A stretch of DNA of 52,900 bases from Chthonomonas sp. UBA1950 (GCA_002336105.1 DDEQ01000028.1:1-52900); one strand, 5' to 3'. Shown: positions 15,786-24,972, counted from the first letter of the stretch. Notes: generated from the letters alone by a model not told the origin. Made by a program: numbers and translations.

Positions 15786-17402
15786 CTACAAAAGTAGCCT
15801 TATCAGATCTTTTCTTAGCTCTCTATCTTTGTTATTGAGCTGGGTCGCAACCCACGCTGCAAACTCCAGATTGCTTGCCTGAAGAACAAGGTCGACATCT
15901 TCACCGTTAATCGGTATTGAGTTACCAGAACTTGGAAATTGACTATCAAGGGCGACACTTAGTGAAACGCCTACTGGTTTCTCAAGTGGCTCGAATGCTT
16001 GTTGATACTCAGTGACTCCCCATTTTTCTAAGAACAAGTGAAGGTTTCGATCTATATTGCCCTCATAGTCAATACCAAGAGATTTGAATGTCATCGAACC
16101 TTCGTGATGGATAAACGCGCCTGGAATTTTCCACAAGGTGCGACCCGAAAGCCTAACTCGAACATTCCAGTCGTCATCCTCAAAGTTACCAATACCAAAG
16201 AGTGGATCAAAGCCCCCGATTTCCTCGATACACTCGCGCGGCGATAAGAAGAAAAGCCCTCGAACGATGTTTTCTTGGTCAGCAGTATTTTTTTGACTTT
16301 CACCCCATTCAAAGGCAAGTTGATGCATTTCTGCAACGGTTGTGTAATGCCCGATATCAACTTGCTGTCCGCCACAAACGGTGTTGCTCACTGGGCCTAC
16401 GGCTCCGACTCTGAAGCCTCCTTGATAGAGTTCAACGAGTGCGGTCGCTAGCTGAGGAATACAATCCACCGATACGACAACGTCATCGTTGCTCACTCCG
16501 AGAACCTCAATATCGGTATCTTTGAGTAGCTCAAGGAGTCCGCGGTTTGCACCTAGGCCATATCCAAGATTCACCGGCTCTTTAACAACGCTCAAAATGT
16601 GAGGGTAAGTATTGGCCACGTTTCGTAACCGCGTTTCGGTTGCTGGGCTCGAGCCGTTGAGCACCGCCATCACACGAACATCACCCGGATAGTATTTGGC
16701 GAAGCTGTCAACGGCGGCTTCCACTCGGGCCGGCTGATCGATCGTTGGCATCGAAATACCAATTGAGGGCCACTTCGGCAAGGGCCTTTCACCGATGATA
16801 GCTATCGTGTATTTAGCGTCTCCGTACAGCCCCTCTCGGATACGTCCTGGCCAGATAGCCTCTTGCGAAACAAATCGAACCTCCCGATGTGGAAAGTGTT
16901 CGCGAATAAGTTTTGCGAATTCTTCAGGTACCCATTCCACCGTATGAAACGGATTAAACGGCTTATCACCAAGTTTGTTTCCCGGCGAGTGATTGTCCCG
17001 ATTTGGAGTTGAAACAACGATCGTCCCTTGGCATTTATCCAACGAGTTGAGGAAGGCGCCAGGGTCTTCGAGGTGTTCTATCGTTTCAAAGCTGAGAACT
17101 AGATCAGCCTTTGAGTAATCAAAGGATGTAACGTCGGCTTCAATGAAATTAGCCTTTGGATACCGATTTGAGGCGTAATCGACTGCTTCTTGGCTTACAT
17201 CAACGCCAGTAGACGAGGTCGCAAAAATCGCGGTATAGCCGGTTCCGTATCCCTCTCCGCTGGCCGCATCGACGACCTTTTGGTCAACGTACCAAGGCCT
17301 GAAATACAGATATCGTTGCCAATGAAAGGCTTCGGTGATGGGGTCCGACTGGTGCGGCACCATCCGCTCACCTGTCCATGCTAAGGGAGATGTCACACTC
17401 AT
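15786..17402 (-). CDS. Methyltransferase-glycosyltransferase (GT2) fusion protein
   Basis: A 538-residue two-domain protein with no signal peptide or membrane segment. Residues 1 to about 210 form a class I SAM methyltransferase: LAWTGERMVPHQSDPI, the SAM-binding VVDAASGEGYGTGYTA and the post-motif LSFETIEHLEDPGAFL. From about residue 215 (IGISMPTIDQPARVEAAVDS) a family 2 glycosyltransferase domain follows, with NLGYGLGANRGL and SNDDVVV acting as the nucleotide-sugar and metal-binding DxD-like site; IGGFDPLFGIGNFEDDDWNV is the usual acceptor-side motif. Such fusions modify surface polysaccharides or proteins. It lies 48 bases downstream of fliI on the same strand, so glycosylation of a flagellar protein is possible but unproven. 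Confidence 0.82.
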   Translation of the reverse strand: MSVTSPLAWTGERMVPHQSDPITEAFHWQRYLYFRPWYVDQKVVDAASGEGYGTGYTAIFATSSTGVDVSQEAVDYASNRYPKANFIEADVTSFDYSKADLVLSFETIEHLEDPGAFLNSLDKCQGTIVVSTPNRDNHSPGNKLGDKPFNPFHTVEWVPEEFAKLIREHFPHREVRFVSQEAIWPGRIREGLYGDAKYTIAIIGERPLPKWPSIGISMPTIDQPARVEAAVDSFAKYYPGDVRVMAVLNGSSPATETRLRNVANTYPHILSVVKEPVNLGYGLGANRGLLELLKDTDIEVLGVSNDDVVVSVDCIPQLATALVELYQGGFRVGAVGPVSNTVCGGQQVDIGHYTTVAEMHQLAFEWGESQKNTADQENIVRGLFFLSPRECIEEIGGFDPLFGIGNFEDDDWNVRVRLSGRTLWKIPGAFIHHEGSMTFKSLGIDYEGNIDRNLHLFLEKWGVTEYQQAFEPLEKPVGVSLSVALDSQFPSSGNSIPINGEDVDLVLQASNLEFAAWVATQLNNKDRELRKDLIRLLL

Positions 17403-17409
17403 AACAGAC

Positions 17410-17450
17410 TCTACAGGTATTTTTTCGGGGTTTTGCCCGAATTCTGTAGA
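17410..17450. repeat. Imperfect long hairpin between fliI and the fusion gene
   Basis: TCTACAG (17410-17416) pairs with CTGTAGA (17444-17450), and inside it TTCGGG pairs with CCCGAA (17436-17441). The hairpin fills the gap after the fliI stop. It lacks a U-run on the minus strand, so it may be a weak terminator, an mRNA stabiliser or a processing site. Confidence 0.4.
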
Positions 17451-18773
17451 CTAACCTAGGGCGATTTGGAGACCGCGCAACGTTTCATCCCAACTTGATC
17501 CTTCATCTTTGCGCTGGCGAAGAAAGGCATTTATCGGATCGTTACGATCAAGCGCTCTATCGGCTTTTGGGTTCGTACCTGGCTTGTAAGCACCAATGTT
17601 CACCATGTCTTCGATGTCACGATACGAAGCCAGCATTTCCCTTAGGTCACGAGCCATTTCCATTTGGCCTGGCTGAACAACCATCGGCATGGTTCTGCTT
17701 AAACTCTGAAGCAAATCGATCGGCGGATAGTGTCCTCGACTAGTTAGCCTTCGGTTTAGCACGATATGTCCATCGAGAATTCCTCGTGCAGCGTCTGAGA
17801 TTGGCTCATTGGTATCGTCACCCTCTACGAGAACGGTGTAAAGAGCTGTGATCGATCCTTGAGGCCCAGTCCCAGCCCGTTCCATGAGCCTAGGCAACAG
17901 AGCGAAAACGCTTGGGGTGTAACCTTTCGTGCTCGGTGGTTCTCCGATAGCTAATCCGACTTCGCGTTGAGCCATCGCAAATCGAGTGACGCTATCCATC
18001 ATGAGGAGGACTTTCTTGCCTTCATCACGAAATCCTTCGGCAATCGCGGTCGCTGTCAGAGCTGCTTTTAGGCGCACGAGCGCTGGTTGCTCGCTCGTCG
18101 CACAAACGACAACACTTCGGCGAAGTCCTTCTTCACCGAGGTCGTACTCGATAAACTCTCGCACTTCGCGACCACGCTCTCCAACCAAGGCGATCACGTT
18201 GATATCTGCCATGCAGTTACGAGCAATCATGCCGAGCAAGGTGCTCTTGCCGACACCAGATCCAGCCATGATGCCAATACGCTGTCCTTCTCCGAGCGTA
18301 AGGCATCCGTCGATGGCTCTCACTCCGGTCGGAAGCGGATTCTTGATCATCGTTCGCTCAAGAGGTGACGGCGGCTGAGCAAGGATCGGATAAGTCTTGT
18401 CGGTGCTAATCGGTCCCAATCCATCCATCGGATTTCCGAGACCATCCAAAACCCGTCCTAACAACTGAGATCCAACGGGTACCCGCAAACAAGAACCAGT
18501 TGCATGAACTATCGAACCAGCCCGAATGCCACCGAGTTCTCCTAATGGCATGAGTAGAGTTCGATCGCCTTTGAATCCGACAACCTCTGCAGGAAGGCGC
18601 TCGCTCCCGTACAGATCGTTTTCGAGGTAGCAAAGATCTCCAATTCGGGCGTTCGGACCGCTTGACTCGACCACCAACCCAACGACATCGGCAACTCTAC
18701 CAGCGATGTCGAACTTTTGAGAGCTAACAATCGCCTTCCTAATCTTTTCAAGTTTTGGCTTTGAAGCGGTCAT
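17451..18773 (-). CDS. fliI: Flagellum-specific ATP synthase FliI
   Basis: A 440-residue hexameric ATPase that powers export of flagellar rod, hook and filament subunits. The Walker A motif is GSGVGKST at residues 171-178; the Walker B region (KKVLLMMDSVTRFAMAQREV) and the arginine-finger region follow. It differs from F1 beta by its N-terminal domain and by the EPPSTKGYTPSVFALLPRL segment typical of FliI and other type III ATPases. It is the last flagellar gene here; its start overlaps the fliH stop by 4 bases. fliJ, which often follows, is not present. Confidence 0.95.
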   Translation of the reverse strand: MTASKPKLEKIRKAIVSSQKFDIAGRVADVVGLVVESSGPNARIGDLCYLENDLYGSERLPAEVVGFKGDRTLLMPLGELGGIRAGSIVHATGSCLRVPVGSQLLGRVLDGLGNPMDGLGPISTDKTYPILAQPPSPLERTMIKNPLPTGVRAIDGCLTLGEGQRIGIMAGSGVGKSTLLGMIARNCMADINVIALVGERGREVREFIEYDLGEEGLRRSVVVCATSEQPALVRLKAALTATAIAEGFRDEGKKVLLMMDSVTRFAMAQREVGLAIGEPPSTKGYTPSVFALLPRLMERAGTGPQGSITALYTVLVEGDDTNEPISDAARGILDGHIVLNRRLTSRGHYPPIDLLQSLSRTMPMVVQPGQMEMARDLREMLASYRDIEDMVNIGAYKPGTNPKADRALDRNDPINAFLRQRKDEGSSWDETLRGLQIALG

Positions 18774-19471
18774 GCTGCCTCAATCGAATTCTCAATCAGC
18801 TGTAGCTTAGTCTCGACTCTGGCATCAATCACGCCGCCATCCGTTTCGACTACGCATCCCGCATCGATGTCCCTGTCTTCAACAATTTCGATTTCGCGAA
18901 TAGAGTTAGACGAAGAAAGCAATTGATCCCGATATTGTTCGATGATCGGAATATCGAAAGGATTCATTCTGATTCGGGCACGACTCGAGTGCGTAACTTC
19001 GCCCAAAGCCTCCCTCACAATTTCGAGGATTGATTCGCGAGTCAGGCTGAGCTCTGCCGCCAGCACCTTCCGAATAGCCTCCATCGCAAGGGCAGCAACT
19101 TCTGACTCACAATCTGCTTTCCACCGCTCGGTAGCTTCATCCACGCGACCAAGAACTTCCCTAAGGGCTTGCACAAAAGTTTCAATCTCCTTCTGCGATT
19201 CAATCCGCTTTTCTTCAAGTGCGGCAGATTCTCCAACCTTCCTTCCCTCTGCTTCCCCGCTTTTTTTTCCGATTGCCAACCCGTCGGAATACCCTGATTC
19301 GAATCCTTCGTTTCTGGCTTCCTCAAGCGCCTTCTTGAGCTGTTCAGCGGGGGTGAGCGGCCGTTCTTTGCCTCTCAACGCTGTTACGGCGGCGGTCTTC
19401 ACAACAGGCGATAGCAGGGACTGAAAATCTGCGGTCGGCGTACCATCCTTGATAACGTTTTGACGATTCAT
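18770..19471 (-). CDS. fliH: Flagellar assembly protein FliH
   Basis: A 233-residue protein from ATG 19471; FliH binds and restrains FliI and links it to the export gate. The middle (EQLKKALEEARNEGFESGYS, then repeated Gly-x3-Gly spacing in GLAIGKKSGEAEGRKVGESA) is the characteristic FliH glycine-repeat helix. The C-terminal half carries the V-ATPase E-subunit-like domain with VLAAELSLTRESILEIVREAL. A TTG at 19516 inside fliG would extend it by 15 residues, but ATG 19471 is 10 bases past the fliG stop and follows AAGG. Sequence similarity in this family is low; synteny supports the name. Confidence 0.88.
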   Translation of the reverse strand: MNRQNVIKDGTPTADFQSLLSPVVKTAAVTALRGKERPLTPAEQLKKALEEARNEGFESGYSDGLAIGKKSGEAEGRKVGESAALEEKRIESQKEIETFVQALREVLGRVDEATERWKADCESEVAALAMEAIRKVLAAELSLTRESILEIVREALGEVTHSSRARIRMNPFDIPIIEQYRDQLLSSSNSIREIEIVEDRDIDAGCVVETDGGVIDARVETKLQLIENSIEAA

Positions 19472-19481
19472 ATCCTTGTCA

Positions 19482-20495
19482 CTAAACCAACATGTCTTCT
19501 TCGCCGCTTCGACCAATCACAATCTCGCCGGCTTCTTCTAGTCTTCGAATAACAGCAACAATCTTCTGCTGAGCCTCTTCGACTACCCTCAAGCGAACCG
19601 GCCCCATGAACTCCATGTCTTCTTTCAACATAGCCGTTGCACGTTCGGACATGTTCCTAAAGATCTTGGCTTGAACATCGTTATTGACACCTTTGAGGGC
19701 AGTCGCCAACTCTTTCATGTCAACTTCCTTCATGATCGCTTGAATCGCTCGGTCGTCCAGTTGGATGACATCCTCAAAGACGAACATCATGTTCTTGACT
19801 GTATCAGCCAGATCTGGGCTGTTCTCTGACAGGTTCTCCATGATCACTCGTTCAGTCGATCGATCCACTCGGTTCAGAAGATCAACAAGAGCCTTAGGAC
19901 CACCTGCTTGGCTCATCTCTTGGTTCAAAATGCTTGAAACCTTCTTTTCAAGAACCTGTTCAACGCGTCGGATAACCTCTGGAGGCGTCTGCTCCATCAT
20001 GGCAATGCGAGCGGCAACGTCTCCGCGTAAGTCGCTTGGCAATTTGCTCAAGATGAGCGCCGCATTGTTGACCGGCATGTAAGCCAAGATCAAGGCAATG
20101 GTCTGAGGGTGCTCATCCTGGATAAAGCTCAGAACTTGACTGGGATCAGCTTTCTTGAGGAACTCGAAGGGGACGACTTGCATCGCCGCGACAATTCGCT
20201 TGATAACCTCTTCGGCCCGCTCCTCGCCAAAGGCTGCCTCAAGCACCTGTCTGGCCTGCTCAACGCCACCTTCTGCGATGAATTCTTGGGCGACAGCACT
20301 TTCGTAGAATTCAGCAATGACAGCTTCCCGTTGCTCGGGAGAAACTTTATCGAGTCGTGCGAGCTCTAAGCTTAAGACTTCGATATGCTCTTCGTCAAGG
20401 TGTCGAACAACCTTGCCAGCTATCTCCGATCCCAGGACCATCAACATGACGGCAGCTTTCTGCCTGTTCGTCAGTTCTTCTTTTTGCTTCCTCAA
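19482..20495 (-). CDS. fliG: Flagellar motor switch protein FliG
   Basis: A 337-residue protein of the rotor C ring. It couples torque from the stator to the switch and anchors to FliF. The N-terminal domain begins KEELTNRQKAAVMLMVLGSE; the middle domain contains DEHPQTIALILAYMPVNNAA and LPSDLRGDVAARIAMMEQTP; the C-terminal torque helix region is DLADTVKNMMFVFEDVIQLD followed by DDRAIQAIMKEVDMKELATA, with the charged residues that face the stator. Length matches the family. It overlaps fliF by 4 bases. Confidence 0.96.
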   Translation of the reverse strand: MRKQKEELTNRQKAAVMLMVLGSEIAGKVVRHLDEEHIEVLSLELARLDKVSPEQREAVIAEFYESAVAQEFIAEGGVEQARQVLEAAFGEERAEEVIKRIVAAMQVVPFEFLKKADPSQVLSFIQDEHPQTIALILAYMPVNNAALILSKLPSDLRGDVAARIAMMEQTPPEVIRRVEQVLEKKVSSILNQEMSQAGGPKALVDLLNRVDRSTERVIMENLSENSPDLADTVKNMMFVFEDVIQLDDRAIQAIMKEVDMKELATALKGVNNDVQAKIFRNMSERATAMLKEDMEFMGPVRLRVVEEAQQKIVAVIRRLEEAGEIVIGRSGEEDMLV

Positions 20496-22138
20496 CGTCG
20501 ATCCTCCAAAAGCATGCTCTTAATTAACATTCCAACGACGCCAGGTTTCTCATTTGCCATCTTCTTAAGTTGTTCAAGGGGTAGGTGAACTCTGTCTTTG
20601 ATCTCTTCGACACTCAAACCTGCCTCACCGTCTTCTGAAGTAAGGATCGAGCCATCTTCGGCATTTCCAGATGCTAACATCGCCAGAATATTGTTGGATG
20701 CCGCTTCAAGAGCTTGATTTGACGCGAAGTCCCCGGTAGGTAGTGCCGACATCGTTGAGGCAGTTAGCACTGGCTCAGGAGCATAAGCTTTAGCAACCTT
20801 GCCCACTTGCTTGATCACCATGAAAGCAACGATCAGCATCGCCGCAACGGGGAGCAATGAAATGATTTGCTGCATTCGCTGCTGACTTGCATATTCGCTT
20901 TGTTGCTTCACATTGGTTTGCTGAACTTCTCGATTGAATGGTGCTTTGACAACGGCAGCAACAAAGCCTTTGTCACCTAACGCGGCAATCTCGTTCTTGA
21001 CAAAACTCTCAACCTTTTTCTCATCAGGAACGGTTGTTTCATCAACCAAGACGTTAATGGTCAGGGACCTCAAAGTTCCACCTTGATGGGTTGTCTTCGT
21101 CGTCTTTTCGCTGGTAACCACGAATTCTTTCTGGATGTCTTCCTGCTTGTACGCAGCCGTTTTGCCAGAGTCATTCGCGGTTGCTGGAGCAGATGCGTTT
21201 GCGACCGTACCGCTTGCTCTGTTCGGTTCTATTGGCTGGCCATTTTGGTATTGCTCCGTTCGGCTACCATCTCGGATAGGTTGGTCGCTCAGCTTTCTGG
21301 CAGTTTCGTCTTGGCTAACCTGATCAATATTCACATCGGCATGGACAATTACAATCGTGTTATTCGGACCGAATGCCGTATCCAAGCTAGTTTGTAAGGC
21401 ACGTTGACGCTTTTTCGACTCTGCGTCGTTTATCTTCATCTGAAGCAAAGTCCCCTCGGACCCGCCTTCCTGTTCTTCGCCGTTGAACAAGAACTGGCTG
21501 TTCTGATTGACAACCTGAATGTTCTTCGGATCAAGTCCAGCAACAGATTCCTTTGCCAAAGCGGCGATAGCTTGACCAAGATTCGCATTCGATCCGCTGT
21601 CATCTTGAAAAACCATGATGCTCACGGAAGGAGGCGACTTCGTATCGGTAAAAACGGTGTCAGGTGGCTCCGTGATAGTCACTCGAGCACTTCGAACTCC
21701 CACTAACAACTCGATGGTTCTTGCCAACTCACCTTCTCGGATGGCATTCAACCTTTGGGTCTGTACTTCTCGAGTTTCGCCGAGATGGCTATCACTTAGG
21801 TTGGCTAGTCCAAGGCTTCGGTTGCGAGTTGGCAATTTTCCTGCTTGAGCTAATTTCGCTTTAATTGAGTTGACCTTATCCGCTGGGACCTCTATTCTGC
21901 CTGGGCTTGATTCGCGATACTCGATTTGCAACGAATCCAGGGAGGTGATTATTTCAGCATTGGTCTGCTCATCCAGTTCCATTCCTGGGAAAAGCACCTT
22001 ATATTCCTGACGTGAAGCTAACATGAACGTCGCCACAACCAGAAGGAACAGCATCGACAATCCGCCGATGGTGATGAGCTTTTGCGTCTGAGCAGCCTCT
22101 GCCCACCACTGCTTTAATCGTAAGAAAATTCCACCCAT
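20492..22138 (-). CDS. fliF: Flagellar MS-ring protein FliF
   Basis: A 548-residue membrane protein that forms the MS ring, the base of the flagellar motor. A transmembrane helix lies at residues 21-41 (LITIGGLSMLFLLVVATFML), a second near residue 425-445 (IISLLPVAAMLIVAFMVI). Between them are the YscJ/FliF ring-building motifs (EYKVLFPGMELDEQTNAEII, ELARTIELLVGVRSARVTI) and a variable low-complexity insert. The C-terminal tail (VEEIKDRVHLPLEQLKKMA) binds FliG. The gene begins 33 bases after the fliE stop. Confidence 0.95.
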   Translation of the reverse strand: MGGIFLRLKQWWAEAAQTQKLITIGGLSMLFLLVVATFMLASRQEYKVLFPGMELDEQTNAEIITSLDSLQIEYRESSPGRIEVPADKVNSIKAKLAQAGKLPTRNRSLGLANLSDSHLGETREVQTQRLNAIREGELARTIELLVGVRSARVTITEPPDTVFTDTKSPPSVSIMVFQDDSGSNANLGQAIAALAKESVAGLDPKNIQVVNQNSQFLFNGEEQEGGSEGTLLQMKINDAESKKRQRALQTSLDTAFGPNNTIVIVHADVNIDQVSQDETARKLSDQPIRDGSRTEQYQNGQPIEPNRASGTVANASAPATANDSGKTAAYKQEDIQKEFVVTSEKTTKTTHQGGTLRSLTINVLVDETTVPDEKKVESFVKNEIAALGDKGFVAAVVKAPFNREVQQTNVKQQSEYASQQRMQQIISLLPVAAMLIVAFMVIKQVGKVAKAYAPEPVLTASTMSALPTGDFASNQALEAASNNILAMLASGNAEDGSILTSEDGEAGLSVEEIKDRVHLPLEQLKKMANEKPGVVGMLIKSMLLEDRR

Positions 22139-22171
22139 TCGAATACCCGAAAAACCTTAATGCGGCAAAAA

Positions 22172-22492
22172 CTAAACCTGAAGTCGAGAAATCTCCTGAT
22201 AAGCCTCAAGCACTTTATTGCGAACTGCCATTGTCAATTGCATCTGTGTGCTCGCCTGTTCGACCTTCATCATTAGTTCGTGTACTTCCACCGGTCGTCG
22301 ATTCGTCATGTAGTCTTCGGACAAACTCTTAGCGTCCATTTGTGATTTGTTCACTTCCTTCATGACGTCCATCAACATCTTGCCGAAATCTTTCTCTTCA
22401 CCAAGATTGGCTTCCGCTAGCTGTGGCTTCGGCACAGCGGCTCGGGCACTTTCTACAAACTGCTGAACTGCGGAATTGGCGGGTAGTAACAT
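22172..22492 (-). CDS. fliE: Flagellar hook-basal body protein FliE
   Basis: A 106-residue all-helical export protein that joins the MS ring to the rod. The central FGKMLMDVMKEVNKSQMDAK and the C-terminal MMKVEQASTQMQLTMAVRNKVLEAYQEI halves, split here by VEVHELM, are the FliE signature. Placement between flgC and fliF is the standard order. The gap from the flgC stop is 4 bases. Confidence 0.93.
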   Translation of the reverse strand: MLLPANSAVQQFVESARAAVPKPQLAEANLGEEKDFGKMLMDVMKEVNKSQMDAKSLSEDYMTNRRPVEVHELMMKVEQASTQMQLTMAVRNKVLEAYQEISRLQV

Positions 22493-22496
22493 GGGC

Positions 22497-22886
22497 TTAA
22501 ACCTTTCCGATATTGAGTGCGCTGCGGATCATTCCTTTGGCAGTATTGAATGCAGCGATATTGGCTTCATAAGCCCGGCTAGCCGACATCATGTCCACCA
22601 TTTCATTGATGGGCTGAACGTTCGAGGCAAGCACGTTTCCGTTAGCATCTTGAAACGGGTTGCCCGGATCATGCTTGATATCAAAAGGTCGGGTGTCTTC
22701 GGCGATCTGCTGAACTTGCACGCCGTCTTCTCCGCTCGAAAGAATGACATCTCGCCGTCGATAAGGTAGTTGTGTATCTGTGGATGTCGAGTTCGCATTG
22801 GCAATGTTTGAGGAAATGACATCGAGTCGTGCTCTTTCAGCTGCTAGACCACTCGCCGAGACCCTCATTGCCGAAGATATATTCAC
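22497..22886 (-). CDS. flgC: Flagellar basal-body rod protein FlgC
   Basis: A 129-residue proximal rod protein. The N-terminal ASGLAAERARLDVISSNIAN matches the rod/hook signature, and the C terminus has VQPINEMVDMMSASRAYEAN, the coiled-coil half. Its start codon shares a base with the flgB stop. Exported through the flagellar type III apparatus without a cleaved signal peptide. Confidence 0.95.
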   Translation of the reverse strand: MNISSAMRVSASGLAAERARLDVISSNIANANSTSTDTQLPYRRRDVILSSGEDGVQVQQIAEDTRPFDIKHDPGNPFQDANGNVLASNVQPINEMVDMMSASRAYEANIAAFNTAKGMIRSALNIGKV

Positions 22887-23227
22887 TACTTACCTTCCCT
22901 AATCGCGCTCTTCAAACCGCTGAATGATCGAGTCGTCAGCTCGGTCAGCGTCTGATATCGAAGCTCTGTCTCGCCAATAGCGTAAACCTCAGCCTCCATG
23001 TCCACGTTGTTTCCATCTAGCCTTAACGAAGAATTCGATTTAACTGGTGCAGAACCGTTTGGATCCATCTCTCCGTCGAGGACGATGCTAAAGTCCATAT
23101 CTTCGCGCTTATAACCTGGAACATTGACGTTGGCAAGGTTCTTCATGAGCATCGCTTGCCTTTCAGAGGTCTTGTCCAGTGCCTTTCCAAGATTGTTTAG
23201 GTGGCCACCAAAAACATCATTCAGCAT
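22886..23227 (-). CDS. flgB: Flagellar basal-body rod protein FlgB
   Basis: A 113-residue proximal rod protein and the first gene of the operon. The N-terminal helix (LGKALDKTSERQAMLMKNLA) runs into NVNVPGYKREDMDF, the rod signature, and the C terminus ends in the paired helix TELRYQTLTELTTRSFSGLK. AAGGAATC precedes the ATG on the minus strand. No convincing sigma-28 promoter was found in the 230-base upstream gap, so a sigma-70-type promoter is more likely. Confidence 0.94.
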   Translation of the reverse strand: MLNDVFGGHLNNLGKALDKTSERQAMLMKNLANVNVPGYKREDMDFSIVLDGEMDPNGSAPVKSNSSLRLDGNNVDMEAEVYAIGETELRYQTLTELTTRSFSGLKSAIREGK

Positions 23228-23314
23228 TTGTGATTCCTTGCACGCCTAAGCGGGCTTATCAGAATTCTCGGTAACAAACCCGGCAATACTCAGGGGGAAT
23301 AGGTTCAATCTGAA

Positions 23315-23350
23315 CTAAAAAAGGACGACCTCCGAATCGGTGGTCGTCCA
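23315..23350 (-). terminator. Terminator of the transglutaminase gene
   Basis: GGACGACC (23323-23330) pairs with GGTCGTCC (23342-23349); four more bases pair after one mismatch. On the minus strand the stem is followed by a run of six T residues. It lies between the transglutaminase gene and the flagellar operon, insulating the two. Confidence 0.8.
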
Positions 23351-23458
23351 ATATGAGATAGATGGCTGGGATGGACGGACCTATGAATGTGCCGTCCGAC
23401 AAAGATATTTTAAGACATTTTCGCCAGAATGCCAACTCAATTTCGCGAAATCTGATCC

Positions 23459-24352
23459 TCAGCTTATGTGGCTTGACTTAACTGGAATAGCACGCCGGTT
23501 GGCTTCTTCAGTCAAATGGTCTCGGGTAATCCTGACCCCCACATCGAGCGACTCAGTTCCCGTTCCCGTGAAGATGCCCCGCGTTGGAGTGACCTCAGAG
23601 TAGTCAGTCCCGGTATGAACCCGAATATAGTGATCGTTTGCCAGTTGTCGATTAGTTGGATCGATTCCCAGCCAACGCCCGTCTGGCAGGAGCACCTCGA
23701 CCCAAGCGTGAGTAGCTTGGGCTCCACGAAATGATTCATTCTCTCCTACGTACAGATATCCGCTCACGTAACGAGAGGGCACTCCGCTCATCCTAAGACA
23801 AGCCAACATCAGATGCGCAAAATCCTGACACACACCAGCTTTTAGCGAAAGAACCTCTGGAAGAGTGGTGTGAACGTGAGTAACATCGGGATCGTATGCC
23901 AGAAGCTCGTTGATCTTGTTTCCAAGGTGAATCACCCAGTTCGCGACACTTCCCGACTTCTGAACCGAATCAGCGAGTAGCTTAATCTGCGGCAGAAACC
24001 TAACATAAGGTGTTTCCATGACGAACTCTAGATGGCTCTCTCGGACCTGGTCGAGGGACCTCCAGTCGTCGTAGATAAGGTTCAGTCCCTTAAATGGATC
24101 CTCTAGGTAGGTCGCTACAACCGCGGTCGCGGTTATCTTGAGTTCCCGGTGTGGATAACGAATTGAAAAGTGGTGGACGGGGCCACCTTCCTCTGTATAT
24201 TCAAAAACCCTAACATGCGGATCGACCGTGAGTTCAAAACCCATGCAGAGCTGATCATCTCCATCTAGCGGCATCAAACGCACCTCATTATAGCTATCGA
24301 AACTATTCGTTCGATAGCGATAGGTCGTTTCGTGTGTCGAGTAAAGAATCAT
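23459..24352 (-). CDS. Transglutaminase-like protease-fold protein
   Basis: A 297-residue cytoplasmic protein. The first 80 residues (STHETTYRYRTNSFDSYNEV, then EVRLMPLD) form the bacterial transglutaminase-like N-terminal domain. The core follows with the catalytic triad: Cys in LSLKAGVCQDFAHLML (about residue 172), His in ATHAWVEVLLPDG (about 214) and Asp in LGIDPTNRQ (about 229). DHYIRVHTGTDYSEVTPTRG is a family-typical C-terminal motif. These proteins cleave or crosslink peptides; they often sit with alpha-E and circularly permuted ATP-grasp genes, none of which are present here. AAAGG precedes the ATG. Confidence 0.88.
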   Translation of the reverse strand: MILYSTHETTYRYRTNSFDSYNEVRLMPLDGDDQLCMGFELTVDPHVRVFEYTEEGGPVHHFSIRYPHRELKITATAVVATYLEDPFKGLNLIYDDWRSLDQVRESHLEFVMETPYVRFLPQIKLLADSVQKSGSVANWVIHLGNKINELLAYDPDVTHVHTTLPEVLSLKAGVCQDFAHLMLACLRMSGVPSRYVSGYLYVGENESFRGAQATHAWVEVLLPDGRWLGIDPTNRQLANDHYIRVHTGTDYSEVTPTRGIFTGTGTESLDVGVRITRDHLTEEANRRAIPVKSSHIS

Positions 24353-24435
24353 CCTTTGCCGAGCGTTTGTAGAGACGTAAGTTCCGGTCTGTTCGATTCA
24401 TCTGAAGCCAGACTGATTAGCTTAGCCGACATTTA

Positions 24436-24927
24436 ATGCACAAGATTCATTGGCTTAGCAATGAGGTCAAGATTATCAAATTAGAATTCGGCTACCCTTT
24501 CTATGATATGTCGGATTCTTTCACTTTTTCGCGACCAAGTATTACCGAGCAGAATCAGCGAAACGACATCATGCGCCGAGTATTGGAGTTCATCCGAACG
24601 GATCAAACGATTAAGTTGCCGCCGTTTGACGCCTCTTTATCGCGCCCAGACGACCAGTTTGCTTTATTGTCCATTGGTCTTGAGCAAAACCCGTTTGGGG
24701 GAGAGGTGGGTTGCTATCGCTACCAATTCGAAGGAGAAGAAGATTTACTTCACCTCATTATTTTGAAAACGGACCGGACAGCGCTTTCGGTCGTTGAAGC
24801 CCAGTCGGTAGCTAGCTTCTTACTTGAGGGTGTTCCGCCAGCATTGATCTGGCTTCGTCCCGGAGAGTTTTCACAACACTTTTACGTCGGTCACGACGAA
24901 CTGATCGACAAACTCGTTGTGGTTTAA
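24436..24927 (+). CDS. Hypothetical protein, 163 residues
   Basis: An open frame with good codon usage but no family I recognise. It is soluble, acidic and predicted mixed alpha/beta, with two notable segments: RNDIMRRVLEFIRTDQTIKL and ALSVVEAQSVASFLLEGVPP. There is no signal peptide and no Cys-rich or nucleotide-binding motif. It is transcribed away from the transglutaminase gene, 83 bases apart, and may share a control region with it. ATG at 24508 is an alternative start. Confidence 0.55.
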   Translation: MHKIHWLSNEVKIIKLEFGYPFYDMSDSFTFSRPSITEQNQRNDIMRRVLEFIRTDQTIKLPPFDASLSRPDDQFALLSIGLEQNPFGGEVGCYRYQFEGEEDLLHLIILKTDRTALSVVEAQSVASFLLEGVPPALIWLRPGEFSQHFYVGHDELIDKLVVV

Positions 24928-24972
24928 ATCATGAGCCACGAAGATACAAGCGCACTCCCGAGCTCATGATTT
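24926..24972. terminator. Possible bidirectional terminator
   Basis: AAATCATGAGC (24926-24936) and its exact complement (24962-24972) surround a 25-base loop. It sits between the convergent 163-residue gene and the small lipoprotein gene. The long loop makes the call uncertain. Confidence 0.5.

Noticed and set aside
18942..19424. Forward frame of 160 codons inside fliH
   Set aside because: Ser/Arg/Ala-rich translation typical of an antisense shadow; fliH on the other strand is well supported by synteny.
23228..23314. Sigma-28 flagellar promoter before flgB
   Set aside because: No TAAA-N15-GCCGATAA match on the minus strand.
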